Source: Mesostigma viride
Lineage: Eukaryota > Streptophyta > Mesostigmatophyceae > Mesostigmatales > Mesostigmataceae
NCBI GenBank assembly: GCA_009746045.1
Contig: RPFO01000017.1
Coordinates: 1,406,556-1,470,555, forward strand
Length of the DNA stretch: 64,000 bases
Reading direction: 5' to 3'
In this document: positions 16,824 through 26,026 of the stretch, in pieces
Position numbering within the stretch: position 1 is the first letter of the stretch
Layout: every line of letters starts with the position of its first letter
The notes under the pieces: model-generated
The model's input: only the letters and a program-made list of their open reading frames with translations
Told to the model about the DNA's origin: nothing
Database searches by the model: none
Translations under genes and position numbers: made by a program

Positions 16824-18870
16824 TTAATTAATTAATTATCAACATCGCTCCGTTGGGAGTCAATGTAGCGCATATCCCTGAGAAGGGGCATATGGCTTTT
16901 AATACATCCTAGGCTACTTCATGCAAGGGTGGGAATGTAAGCTACCCTTGCTCTAGGTGCACCAGGGCACCTGCACCCTCATGGTCTATCACGCTATGCC
17001 CGGGTAAGGGGGGGAGCATGCCTGTGAGGGAGGAAGATCAGCATGGCTATACAAGAGCTAGGACATGGCTGCTCGACAGAGAGCATCTCTCTGCATGGCA
17101 TAGCATGGCTAAATTCTTAATGCAACATCCATGGGGGGGTCCCATTATAGGCATGGCTTGGCTAAACATAGCCAGGGCGTAGCATGGCTGTACTAGGCTA
17201 TGGCTGGTGGTGGACCGTGCGTTGGCGGCACGTGACTAGGTGTGTTGGCACAGCTAGGCAAATAGTCTAGGCATGGCTGCCTTAGCGGCAGTGACGCCAA
17301 GGGTTACAATCTAGGGCTATTGCTATTCTAGCCCGCTGGGGGCGTCCACATCTTGTGGTTGATCATCAGGTCCCCGCCCCTCCAGTACACCTTGGGCTTC
17401 TGGGGGTCCTGCTTATGGCGGAGGTGTTCCGGCCACAGGTCGCGTCGCTGCTGTTGCTGAGCGGGGGTGAGGTCGTCATCCAGCGTCCAGGTGAGGTCGT
17501 GCAACCGCTTGCGACGAGAGAGGAACCGCTGCTTATCCTCAGGGGAGGGGAAGGTGAGGAGGACTGGTGGGGGAGCCGCCTTGTCCCGTGAGTGGGGAAG
17601 GCGGTGGCACCCGCTCAGTGCTACCTCACCTACCAGGCCCATGAGGGTAAGAAGCTGGTTCTTGAGCTCGTCAGCAAGAGAGGTTGACGTCTCACCTGGC
17701 TTCTGGGGGAAGCGACGTAGCACCACTCGGCACTCGCGGCGAGCGCGGTCGGTGACCTCCCGTTGCTGGGCCTGGCGGTGGTTCTCCAGCTCCTGGAGCT
17801 TTGTGGCGATGGCGTCGGTGGTGGAGGCGGTCGCTGACCGCAGCAGGTCCGCGTAGGAGAGCGGCGGGAGGTCGCCAGCATCCTGCCGGGGTGGCTGGGA
17901 TGCAATGGTGGCCGTCTGCTCCGCTATCTTGGGGACCTGTGTGGCCAGGGCCTCGGTGTGGGCGGTGATGGCCTCAAGCTTCTTCAGGAGCACGCCACAC
18001 TTTCCCTCCACCTGGTTAAGGCGAGAGACAAGTGTAGCATGCTTTTCCGAAGCCTGCTCCGCGGTGTGTAGAGCCGTGAACTGGGGTTGGAGCTTGTGGA
18101 CGACCTTGGTTTCCACGTTGGAGACCCGGGCCTCGACCTTGTTGAGCGTGGTGTTCAGCGATGTCAGCTGCTCGGCCAGCGGCCAGGTCACGTGCTCCTC
18201 CAGCACTGCGCGGAGGTCATCCTTGCAGAGGGAGGAAGCCGATGGGGCTGCCGGCTGTGCGGGGGCTGGGGTGCGGAGCGTGCGGGTGAGGTCGGAGAGG
18301 TGGCTCTGGAATTGGCTGGTCAAGATAATCAGGCGTTGTTGTACTTCGTCCAAAGCATAGAGCCAGGACATGTCTCCATTGTAGTCGATAGCCGCCCCCC
18401 CCTTGGGCACGAAGAGCTTCCGCTCCTGTTCGAGGAACTGGAGAACCTCAATGCATTCCTGCGGCGACAATTCTTGCCACACGGTCCAGCCGAAGCGTCG
18501 GTCGCCGGGGAGGAACTTGCTCCAGTTGCGAGCGTGGCAGGGTTTCTTGGGCTCAGGCGAGGCGCTGGGCGATGGGGCTGCTGGCGGTGGGTTGGCGAGC
18601 CCAGGCGGCTGGGCAAGAACGATGGCGAGCGGGTTGGGCTGGGAGCCGGTAAGCTCCTTTTCCAAACCCCGTTTTGCTTTAGAGGTCGTCATAGCTGCCT
18701 GTCACGTGATAACTTCCGCAATACTGCGTTTCAGCCGTAACCGATTATACTGGCGGGTGCGTCTCAAAAAAGCGCATCGAATGCGAGTGGTCTGACCGAA
18801 TTTGGGGCTCAGATGCAAAAGATCTGAACTCCGCCGTCAGCCATACCGCCGTCAGCCATTTTCGTTGCCG
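16824..18870 (-). mobile_element. LINE-like ORF1-only element, copy B, complete
   Basis: A 2047-bp insertion with 11-bp duplicated target. Read on the minus strand it has a 5' leader ending in two CCGTCAGCCAT blocks, one long ORF1 (454 aa), a 3' UTR of about 500 bp, a terminal hairpin (GACTCCCAACGGAGC) and an (ATTA)n tail. A tail at the 3' end plus a variable-length target duplication are hallmarks of target-primed reverse transcription. No reverse transcriptase is encoded. Because both ends are defined, this copy delimits the whole family. Confidence 0.9.
17328..18692 (-). CDS. ORF1 protein of LINE-like element B, intact
   Basis: 454 aa and uninterrupted. Order: Ser/Pro-rich N-terminus with SPSASPEPKKPC; a region with paired Trp; a long coiled coil at roughly 190-270 (EARVSNVETKVVHKLQPQF ...) that would trimerise the protein; an RRM-like segment (ECRVVLRRFPQKPGE, then LLTLMGLVGEVALSGCHRLP); and a basic C-terminal domain ending DDDLTPAQQQQRRDLWP with a final Trp-Arg-Gly-Gly. 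The coiled coil-RRM-CTD order is that of L1 ORF1p, which binds element RNA as a chaperone. It is diverged from copies A and C (perhaps half the residues), so a separate subfamily. Confidence 0.75.
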   Translation of the reverse strand: MTTSKAKRGLEKELTGSQPNPLAIVLAQPPGLANPPPAAPSPSASPEPKKPCHARNWSKFLPGDRRFGWTVWQELSPQECIEVLQFLEQERKLFVPKGGAAIDYNGDMSWLYALDEVQQRLIILTSQFQSHLSDLTRTLRTPAPAQPAAPSASSLCKDDLRAVLEEHVTWPLAEQLTSLNTTLNKVEARVSNVETKVVHKLQPQFTALHTAEQASEKHATLVSRLNQVEGKCGVLLKKLEAITAHTEALATQVPKIAEQTATIASQPPRQDAGDLPPLSYADLLRSATASTTDAIATKLQELENHRQAQQREVTDRARRECRVVLRRFPQKPGETSTSLADELKNQLLTLMGLVGEVALSGCHRLPHSRDKAAPPPVLLTFPSPEDKQRFLSRRKRLHDLTWTLDDDLTPAQQQQRRDLWPEHLRHKQDPQKPKVYWRGGDLMINHKMWTPPAG

Positions 18871-18881
18871 TCATTCGACAA
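18871..18881 (+). repeat. Target-site duplication, right copy
   Basis: Second TCATTCGACAA, directly preceding the resumed ATPase frame. Confidence 0.95.
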
Positions 18882-19628
18882 GCTCTACCTTATCAGTGGA
18901 TCCGCACACACGGAGCCAAAGTACAAAGAGCTCCCCGAGCCAGTGATGGAGATGGAAGTGTACTCCAACCTGGCATTCGATGGGATGGTGGATCACATCA
19001 AATCTGACCTCCACGAGTACGAGCGGTACAAGGACGATCTCAAGGTTTGGGAAGCGTTCCAGCGCGAATACATCCACGGAAAGAAAAACGAAGATTTGAT
19101 GGAGCTGTCGATGTATCTGCGTCTAGACGCCATGAACTGGACGAAACCCGAGACCAGATTCTAGCACGGTCCTCCGAGCTCGCTGATTCTCGTTGACGAT
19201 ATGCAAGGGAGCGCACTCTACCAAAGCTCTTCCAAGAACGCTGTCGCGGCTTTTGCTTTCAAGCACAGGCATTTCCTAACGAGTATGATTTTCCTTACGC
19301 AAGCGTACACCAGCGGTGGTGTCCCTAGAGCAGTGCGAGCCAATATCAGTTTTCTGGCTCTTTTTCGCACAAAAGACCACAGGGCCGCGCGTCACATCGC
19401 GGAAGAGAGCGCAGGAGCCGTGGCGCCAGACGAGTTTCTCGCGCTGTGGGATCACGCCGTCAAGGACGACCCTCATAGCTTTTTCGGGATCGACTTCGAC
19501 CAACGCGACCCGAAAAAAATGTTTCGAAAGAACTTCAATGTTTTCTTGTCGATAAAATAAATTTCTCTGATTATAATATAACATGAATCCTTCGCCCGCA
19601 AAACGATACACTGGCGTCGAGAAGGAGT

Positions 19629-19790
19629 AGTTGTACAAGCTACTGCTTATACTTTTTACAGTATGCGGAAACCCTTTTGCTAAGGTTAACGCATATTCTT
19701 ACATCCTGCGCAGGATGTAAGAATATGCGTTAACCTTAGCAAAAGGGTTTCCGCATACTGTAAAAAGTATAAGCAGTAGCTTGTACAACT
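19629..19790. repeat. Perfect 162-bp palindrome, copy 1
   Basis: 81-bp arms without spacer, centre at 19709/19710 inside TCCTGCGCAGGA. No mismatch was found when the right arm was reverse-complemented. Confidence 0.95.
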
Positions 19791-20003
19791 TAGAACCAGC
19801 GCGGCGCGGAAGTCACGGGTTCGAAACCTCGTGGGGTCAGTGCCGAGTAGGGATTATTTGGGAGGATCCGCCGGGGCACCGGTCGGACCTAATTAATCGC
19901 CTAGCGAGGTAGATATCGAACCTATCGAATTAGTAATTCGATGCGGAAGTAAACCCTAGCTAGGGAGCCGCTTAATATTCCGCCCCAACGCGCAAAGGTT
20001 TTA
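19791..20003. repeat. 213-bp spacer, copy 1, with tRNA-like B-box
   Basis: Identical to 20166-20378. It contains CACGGGTTCGAAACCTCGTG, which has a perfect pol III B-box consensus (GGTTCGAAACC) and folds like a T-arm. No matching acceptor stem or A-box could be placed, so a full tRNA is not called. Confidence 0.8.
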
Positions 20004-20165
20004 AGTTGTACAAGCTACTGCTTATACTTTTTACAGTATGCGGAAACCCTTTTGCTAAGGTTAACGCATATTCTTACATCCTGCGCAGGATGTAAGAATA
20101 TGCGTTAACCTTAGCAAAAGGGTTTCCGCATACTGTAAAAAGTATAAGCAGTAGCTTGTACAACT
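20004..20165. repeat. Perfect 162-bp palindrome, copy 2
   Basis: Same sequence as the palindrome at 19629-19790, 375 bp downstream. Confidence 0.95.
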
Positions 20166-20378
20166 TAGAACCAGCGCGGCGCGGAAGTCACGGGTTCGAA
20201 ACCTCGTGGGGTCAGTGCCGAGTAGGGATTATTTGGGAGGATCCGCCGGGGCACCGGTCGGACCTAATTAATCGCCTAGCGAGGTAGATATCGAACCTAT
20301 CGAATTAGTAATTCGATGCGGAAGTAAACCCTAGCTAGGGAGCCGCTTAATATTCCGCCCCAACGCGCAAAGGTTTTA
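20166..20378. repeat. 213-bp spacer, copy 2, with tRNA-like B-box
   Basis: Second identical spacer between palindromes 2 and 3. Confidence 0.9.
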
Positions 20379-20540
20379 AGTTGTACAAGCTACTGCTTAT
20401 ACTTTTTACAGTATGCGGAAACCCTTTTGCTAAGGTTAACGCATATTCTTACATCCTGCGCAGGATGTAAGAATATGCGTTAACCTTAGCAAAAGGGTTT
20501 CCGCATACTGTAAAAAGTATAAGCAGTAGCTTGTACAACT
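20379..20540. repeat. Perfect 162-bp palindrome, copy 3
   Basis: Third copy; its right end meets the GGAGTA target duplicate at 20541. Confidence 0.95.
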
Positions 20541-20845
20541 GGAGTACGTTCTAGACACTCAAGCACTGCTTCGGTACTGCTCTGGATCCCGTCTCGGATC
20601 TAAAACGTTAGAACGTGTCGTTAGGATCCTTCAAGAAGCTGGTCACAACGACACGATACCGTCCACCTGTCACGATATGAAACCCGAAATACGATTGGCT
20701 ATCCTCGCCTTGGTGAGCGACAGGAGGCGTCCACGTGGTCGTTTACCCTCCAAAACGGAAAAACGACACGAACCGAAGCGACCCAGAGGACGCCCAAGAA
20801 TCCACCCCGTGGGGTATAAAAAGCCACGGGCAAAAAAATTGTCTC

Positions 20846-22129
20846 ATGTTCAGTCATCAAATGACGGTGACTGTAGAGGAGCGTCGCGAGCAGTGGCGAC
20901 GGGCGCAGGCGAAGAGGCGAGCCATCGCCCGCGACCAGACGAACTGCATCTCGGCGAAAAGCAAGGTCAAGAAGGGCATTTGGAATCCCAGTGACCGATG
21001 GATCGCGAACAACCAGGAGTGCGCGGACAAGATCGGCTTGGAAGCGACCTCTCCACCCTCGCCGGAACCGGTTAACCCCGGCAAAACTACCGCGCGAGTT
21101 AGCGATGGGCGATATTGGACGTTCAACGAGGCCGTCGCCGCAGCGGATGCCCGGCCAGAGCATCACGAGCCTGGCAGGCCCTCGAAAGAGCGAGGGGCGA
21201 CGCGCAGAACTGCGAAAGGTTACATCGGCAGGCTGCGAGTTCTTCTCGACAAAATGGGGTGCTCGCAAGACGAGTCGGTCGACTGCCTCGCCGACACCGC
21301 CCTCGTCCTTCGCGTCGTCCACGAGACCTCGGAACCCAAACGCAATCTCGCGCATTCGAAAGAGGACGCGTGGAGGGAGAACGAGAAGAACCTGTTTGGC
21401 GTCGTCAACGGGGTGAATCGAATGATGCCATCCGAGAAGAGGCTCCCACGCGACGTGACGGACGCGTATGCTGCCCGGGTCAGTGAGCTGAAGGTCGGCG
21501 ATATCGACAGGAAGTTCTACAGGGACGAGAACAAGCCCCTGAGACACACGTACGAGCAGCTCCAGCGGATCGCCGCCGCCGAGTACAAAAAGGACCCTAC
21601 TTCCGACGCAGCTCTGATGGGTCTTCTATACCTGTCCGGCGAGAAACTGCCACCGACCAGGTACGACCACGATCAAATGCGCATCGTCGGGTCCATCGAC
21701 GAGCTCGGGCCGCACGAGAACGGATACATCCCGAGCGAGCATCGCATCATCATCAAAAAATTCAAGACGCGAGAGACTTTCGGCGTCTACGACTTCAAGA
21801 TCCCAGACGGGTACTCTAAGCTGATTAACGCACTTGGGGCGAGAGCTAACCAGGCATACGTATTCGAGGACCCGAGGTCTCCGGGCAATCCAATAGATCA
21901 CACCCTATATAGCAACCGCTATAACCGCATCTACCACGGAATCGATGCAACGAGGCAGGCGTACATCACCCGTTTTCTGAAGGGCGCGTCGTGGCAAAAG
22001 CGAAAATGGGCTGGTGACTTGATGGGACACGACGTGCTCACAGGAGCCCTTTACGAGCGGCAGGGGGGTGATTTCACCCCCAAGGGTGGCGAGACTGGCG
22101 GACGTCGGCTGAGGCCGAGGAAAAAGTAG
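20846..22129 (+). CDS. Tyrosine recombinase (integrase), catalytic frame
   Basis: This is the uninterrupted part of the gene above; the frame is open from 20735, and Met 20846 or 20861 could serve as internal starts. Counting from 20735, the catalytic set is Arg309 (LPPTRYDHD), Lys344 (KKFKT), Arg407 (IDATRQAYITRFL), His432 (LMGHD) and Tyr440 (GALYER). This is the R-K-R-H-Y signature of phage-type integrases and of the recombinases found in some virophages and PLVs. It cuts and rejoins DNA through a 3'-phosphotyrosine, so it would integrate or resolve the provirus. The second conserved His is replaced (Asp404 in the usual HxxR place), as in several eukaryotic-virus relatives. Confidence 0.85.
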   Translation: MFSHQMTVTVEERREQWRRAQAKRRAIARDQTNCISAKSKVKKGIWNPSDRWIANNQECADKIGLEATSPPSPEPVNPGKTTARVSDGRYWTFNEAVAAADARPEHHEPGRPSKERGATRRTAKGYIGRLRVLLDKMGCSQDESVDCLADTALVLRVVHETSEPKRNLAHSKEDAWRENEKNLFGVVNGVNRMMPSEKRLPRDVTDAYAARVSELKVGDIDRKFYRDENKPLRHTYEQLQRIAAAEYKKDPTSDAALMGLLYLSGEKLPPTRYDHDQMRIVGSIDELGPHENGYIPSEHRIIIKKFKTRETFGVYDFKIPDGYSKLINALGARANQAYVFEDPRSPGNPIDHTLYSNRYNRIYHGIDATRQAYITRFLKGASWQKRKWAGDLMGHDVLTGALYERQGGDFTPKGGETGGRRLRPRKK

Positions 22130-22479
22130 ATAGTTTCCCGTGGGAAATTTTCATGATGTCGAAAAGTATATTCTAAAATGCATGCAATGTGCATGAAATA
22201 AAAAAGTTCCATGGGATCATTTTCTCGAGGTTCGAGGTTCGAGTTTTGTGTGTTTTTAGACGAACTGAATATTTTTTAATCCAAACTTTTTTTTTCTAAA
22301 CATACGATATACAGCCTTCCAGCATGGTCTCGAACTTCAACCTGCATGACGACACGGTCGACCGACACGACGTAACCGACAAGCCGACACGAGTCGATTC
22401 CCAGTTGGAGATCTCCCACGGGAATAAAGGTGGACTCTCCCACGACAATCCACACTCTCGCGCTCACACAACCTCTAAG
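22130..22479. other. Intergenic, A/T-rich
   Basis: About 350 bp between the recombinase and the primase start. Contains TTTTTTAATCC and a nine-T run (22284-22295 region) that may hold the primase promoter. No terminator hairpin or gene is evident. An in-frame 52-codon extension of the primase lies here but lacks coding character. Confidence 0.4.
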
Positions 22480-23880
22480 ATGTCAACCGCCGCGGAATTT
22501 GTTCCTCTGTGGTTCGCGTCGAAAGATACGCCTTTCTTTGCTCGGAAGCCGGGGGTGATGTACTCGTACGAAGAGGAAAAACCCCAAGACGCTTCGGAGG
22601 CGTATGGTCGCTCTCGTGGGATGAAGTACCTCATGGCGCTGAACACGTACAAAAAAACGAACATGTATGCCGCTTTTGGGTGCAGGGAGGACTTGATCAA
22701 GACCCACGCGGAGTTATCAACAAGCGATCCGCATTTGCTAGAAATTCTATCCCCCGACGTGAGCGTCGTCCCATATTTCGATTTTGACTGGGAAACGGAA
22801 GAACCCATTGACTACCAGCTGGAGAAGTACGCAAAAGCGGCCATATCGATGTTCTTCAACGACATGTACGAGATAACTGTTGACGAAGAGCGAGATATGC
22901 GGGTCCTTGTTGGCCATCGCGTCAGGAGCGGCATTTTCAAGAACTCTGTTCATGTCACGGTGCCGACGATCTACATCCCGACCATGGAGGATCGTGTCAA
23001 GATGGGAGAGCTTTTTCAGTCGTTCCTTCTTCAGTGCGCGATGGATTTATCTTCAGGATATCAGTCTGAGGTGTGCCAGAGACTCGTCAAGTCCCAGCAC
23101 TCGAAAGAGGATTGGGAGGACATGCACGCGAACGGGAACCCGATTGTGGAGAAAACAACTGGCGTTTGGGCGCCTAAACACGACATCAAGTTTTGCTATG
23201 ATAGAACAATCTATTCGAGGTACCGGGCCTTTCGCATGATAGGGATGAAGAAGCGCGGAGACAGCGGCGAGGACGCGTACCTCCGTCCAGTCCAAGGGGG
23301 TAGTTCCGACGTCGGCGAATATTTGGTGACTGTCTTCAACGAAGAGGGACTGACCCGGCTCCCCCATGTCGATGATGCGGAACTATCCGAAACGAGCCAT
23401 ACAGTGTTTCGAGGGTATGGGAAGACTATTCCACCACCTCAGGGCCTGGACATCTCGCCATCCATCGAAGCAATGAAAAGGTTTTCGCCTGGATGCAAGT
23501 TTATGCGCACAACCTGTAAAGAATCCGAGCGAGGTGTCGCAACGTTCGTCAAGTACTCCGTCGACTCTGTGGATCCGTTATGCAAGATCTGCCTCAAGAT
23601 ACACGACAACAACGGGCCTTATAACCTGCTACTCCCTAATGGCGCTGTACAGTACAGATGCCACCAGGACTCACAGCACCGATTCATCGAGATCTCCCCG
23701 CCCGTGATGAAGCTCGCGGACTCGGACAAAGTGCCGTTCACTCACAGTACTCGTCCGAAAAATCAGGCCTTTCAGCTGGGATGCGCTTTTAGAGGCCCGC
23801 ACAAGAGCACCATCCTCGTCCAGTCCAACTGCGGACAGGTAAATCTGAGAGGATTCGTGAACTCGTCAACGAGGCGGTGA
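22480..23880 (+). CDS. UL52-type archaeo-eukaryotic primase (N-terminal part of primase-helicase)
   Basis: I choose Met 22480 over 22324 because the preceding 52 residues look non-coding. From that start, motif I is VVPYFDFDW with the metal-binding Asp101 and Asp103. Motif II is KNSVHV (Ser156, His158). Motif III is DRTIYSRYRAFRM (Asp241 region). A C-terminal zinc-binding set follows (CKIC ... His ... Cys-His-x4-His). These match the primase family shared by herpesvirus UL52 and many PLV/virophage primases, which makes RNA primers. The frame is lost at about 23832, within what should be the P-loop of an attached helicase, and runs to a stop at 23880. Confidence 0.8.
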   Translation: MSTAAEFVPLWFASKDTPFFARKPGVMYSYEEEKPQDASEAYGRSRGMKYLMALNTYKKTNMYAAFGCREDLIKTHAELSTSDPHLLEILSPDVSVVPYFDFDWETEEPIDYQLEKYAKAAISMFFNDMYEITVDEERDMRVLVGHRVRSGIFKNSVHVTVPTIYIPTMEDRVKMGELFQSFLLQCAMDLSSGYQSEVCQRLVKSQHSKEDWEDMHANGNPIVEKTTGVWAPKHDIKFCYDRTIYSRYRAFRMIGMKKRGDSGEDAYLRPVQGGSSDVGEYLVTVFNEEGLTRLPHVDDAELSETSHTVFRGYGKTIPPPQGLDISPSIEAMKRFSPGCKFMRTTCKESERGVATFVKYSVDSVDPLCKICLKIHDNNGPYNLLLPNGAVQYRCHQDSQHRFIEISPPVMKLADSDKVPFTHSTRPKNQAFQLGCAFRGPHKSTILVQSNCGQVNLRGFVNSSTRR

Positions 23881-25906
23881 GGAGGGATCCAGGTATTCGC
23901 GTGTGCTGCATGGTGGCTAACATCAGCCTGTCCAAGGAGGAGGATCGCAATTACAGTCTCTGGGCGAGGCGGGAGGACAGTCGTATGGGAGGACAACGCG
24001 TTCCATCTTGTCCAGTGACCCAAATTTTCGTCACTATCTCAGCGGCTCAAAGGGGATGATTTCTGACGACAGGGTGTTGATAGTCCTGAACAGCATCTTG
24101 CGCCTCACGGACCAACCGTTCGATCTCCTCATCCTAGACGAAATATACAACACCCTCACCGCCCTTTCACAGCGCTACGTGAAATCGCGCGAGGTGTTGA
24201 GAAAATTCGTCAGGCTCATCGAAACGTCCAAGGTCGTGATCGCGCTAGACGCTACTGTTACTCGAAAGGTCTACGATTTCATAGCGGCCTATCGCGCGGC
24301 GGACACTAATAATGGAGGTGGATTGCAACACCTTCAGGCGCCCTACCAACAGGACTCTGCGATGGGTGGACGTGACCTCAGAGAAGAACTGGCGAAAGGT
24401 CTGCGTGGACCGCTTTGTCGCTGAGTGTGAGAGGAGGATAGAGGCCGGAGAGAGGATTTTCTGCCCAATGTCTGGCAAAAAAGAGGCCGCCATGGCGTAT
24501 GAGGCACTCAGACCCTTCATCGACAAGCGCAAGAACGGGCGTCTCTACACTAGTCTGACGAGCAAGGAGGATCTAGAGGTAGTGGCGCGAATGCTGCGTG
24601 GGCTGACTTGGACTTTTTGATCTTCAGCCCCACGATCACGGTTGGAGTCAGCTACACGGAGCACACGTTCGACAGCATGGTGGGGCTCTTCATCAACGGG
24701 GACTACTACGCGAGCTACACGACAACCCTCCAGCAAATTTTCAGGGTGCGCCACTTAGTCAAGGGAGAGATGGTCATCTTCTATCGAGACACGACTTCGC
24801 TTCTTGACAGGCCTCCTACGGACTACGGTACGATCGTCGAGAACATGATCGCGGGGGACACTGCGCTCATCCAGCTGCTGTTCGACAACGCCGACGTAGT
24901 CTGCGACTGGAGCGCGGACAAGTCGCGTATCTACGACAGAAAATGCCCCAAATTCCGTCTCTTCTGCCGGAACCAGCAAGATCTCGCGGTGTCGAGGTCC
25001 CACTACAAGGGAAATCTCATCAAGATACTGACGGAGGACTACGGCGTGGAGGTGTCGGCAGTGGAGGAGTTGGGGGACATCGACGCCCCTCCGCTTCCGG
25101 TACTAGAAGATCCAGACAAGGACAGGGAGGTGGTGCTTCTGAGCGAGGAGGAGTACAAGGATCTAGAGGGGAGAATCGGCGGCACGGTTCCACTTTCACC
25201 GTACGAAATGCGTCTTAAGGCGGTGTACGAACTGACTCATCGGTTGTATGAGATTCCATATGATCTCATCGACGACGAGCTCCCTCAAATTCTGGACAAG
25301 GAGATGGGGAGGAAGGCGTACGTTGGCATTCGGCAATATTCGAAGTTGACGGGACTAGGAACCAAGGAGCATTTCAGAGACAATCTGTTGATTCTGCAGA
25401 AGTCAGAGTCCTTGTTTGATTTGAAGGCGTATTCTCGTTTTGGACTAGCACAGTCTCTGGCTATTACACTCAAGCTACTAGAAGGGACGCCTATCATCGA
25501 CTTCATCACGACGGCTGATCCGTCCAATCTCACAATGAAGTTGACGCGCGACGAGACGATTGCACTAGGGAATAAAATTGACAGCGAAATTGCCGACAAG
25601 GCCTGGTTCATGCGCTCAACATTTGGATACCAACGGCGAGCAGGCGAGGCTGGTAGTTTGTCTTTTGCACAGTGTAGCGGGCTCGTCAACAGGTTGTTAA
25701 GCCCGACTCTGGGAATTTCTGCCAAAGGGGCGAAGGGCAACAGTCGTGGCGGTGGTTACTTGGAAATTTCGAAGGCGGACATGCACGCGTTTCTTGATAG
25801 GTATAAACCCTCGTGGTGGGGCGACGAGGATGATTATTCGATCACGTCATTGTCTGGCCTGTCGATGGATGAAATCGCTCCTTTCCTGCAGGGTGCGGAT
25901 AAGTAA
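23832..25906 (+). pseudogene. Helicase half of the primase-helicase, several frameshifts
   Basis: The register downstream of 23832 carries TGKSERIRELVNEAV, the rest of a P-loop whose first half is in the primase frame. The next coding-like pieces are 24000-24330 (LLILDEIYN, a DExx Walker B), 24312-24620, and an intact 432-codon stretch 24608-25906 that begins IFSPTITVGVSY. The motif set is like superfamily 2 helicases of the herpesvirus origin-binding (UL9-like) type. At least four register changes are needed, not all at homopolymers, so real decay is likely. In life it would unwind DNA for the fused primase. The stop at 25906 is followed by an AATAAAA-like word. Confidence 0.65.
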
Positions 25907-26026
25907 ATTTTATATTTTAATAAAAGCCTGTTTCTGCCATGCATTTCTTTGTAAAGAGTTTACAACCTCCAAGACGTCGCGCTCAATGTCTCCTCGTCTC
26001 CGAGTAGACGTCGATCCGGTTCCGGT

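Larger units (their letters stand above)
16618..19560 (+). pseudogene. FtsK/HerA-type genome-packaging ATPase, interrupted
   Basis: Segment 1 (16618-16823) carries the P-loop GARRSGKTT at residues 44-52. The frame then runs into a retroelement and resumes at 18882 directly after an 11-bp target duplication. Segment 2 (18882-19161) ends in an in-frame TAG at 19162. Segment 3 (19165-19560) carries Walker B (SLILVDDMQG), a TQAY sensor-like strand and an RANI/FRTK stretch typical of PLV and virophage A32-like ATPases. The enzyme pumps genome DNA into the capsid. With an insertion and a nonsense codon this copy is dead unless the TAG is a sequence error. Confidence 0.88.
19629..20540. mobile_element. 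Palindromic non-autonomous element, three hairpins and two spacers
   Basis: 912 bp made of P-S-P-S-P, where P is a perfect 162-bp palindrome and S is a 213-bp spacer (repeat period 375). Its ends are AGTTGTACAAGC and its reverse complement. GGAGT(A) occurs on both sides (19624-19629 and 20541-20546), as a 5-6 bp target duplication. It carries no gene. The ends starting AG and a 6-bp duplication recall polinton-type or MITE-like elements, but I could not assign it to a known family. Confidence 0.85.
19583..22129 (+). pseudogene. Tyrosine recombinase with N-terminal AT-hook region, split by a palindromic insertion
   Basis: An ATG at 19583 opens a frame that is cut after 15 codons by a 912-bp element. 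The same register resumes at 20541 after a GGAGT(A) duplication, with a helix-rich stretch (LGSKTLERVVRILQEAGH) and two AT-hook-like motifs (RRRPRGRLP and RPRGRPRIHP, near 20728-20810). At the seven-A run 20834-20840 the register changes into the catalytic recombinase frame; one A fewer would make it continuous. Thus one gene of some 545 codons probably existed. The arrangement adds a DNA-binding arm to the integrase. The insertion and slip suggest a dead copy, although the catalytic part is intact. Confidence 0.75.

Noticed and set aside
19791..20003. A functional tRNA gene in the palindrome spacer
   Set aside because: Only a T-arm/B-box is present. No A-box, anticodon arm or acceptor stem could be placed.
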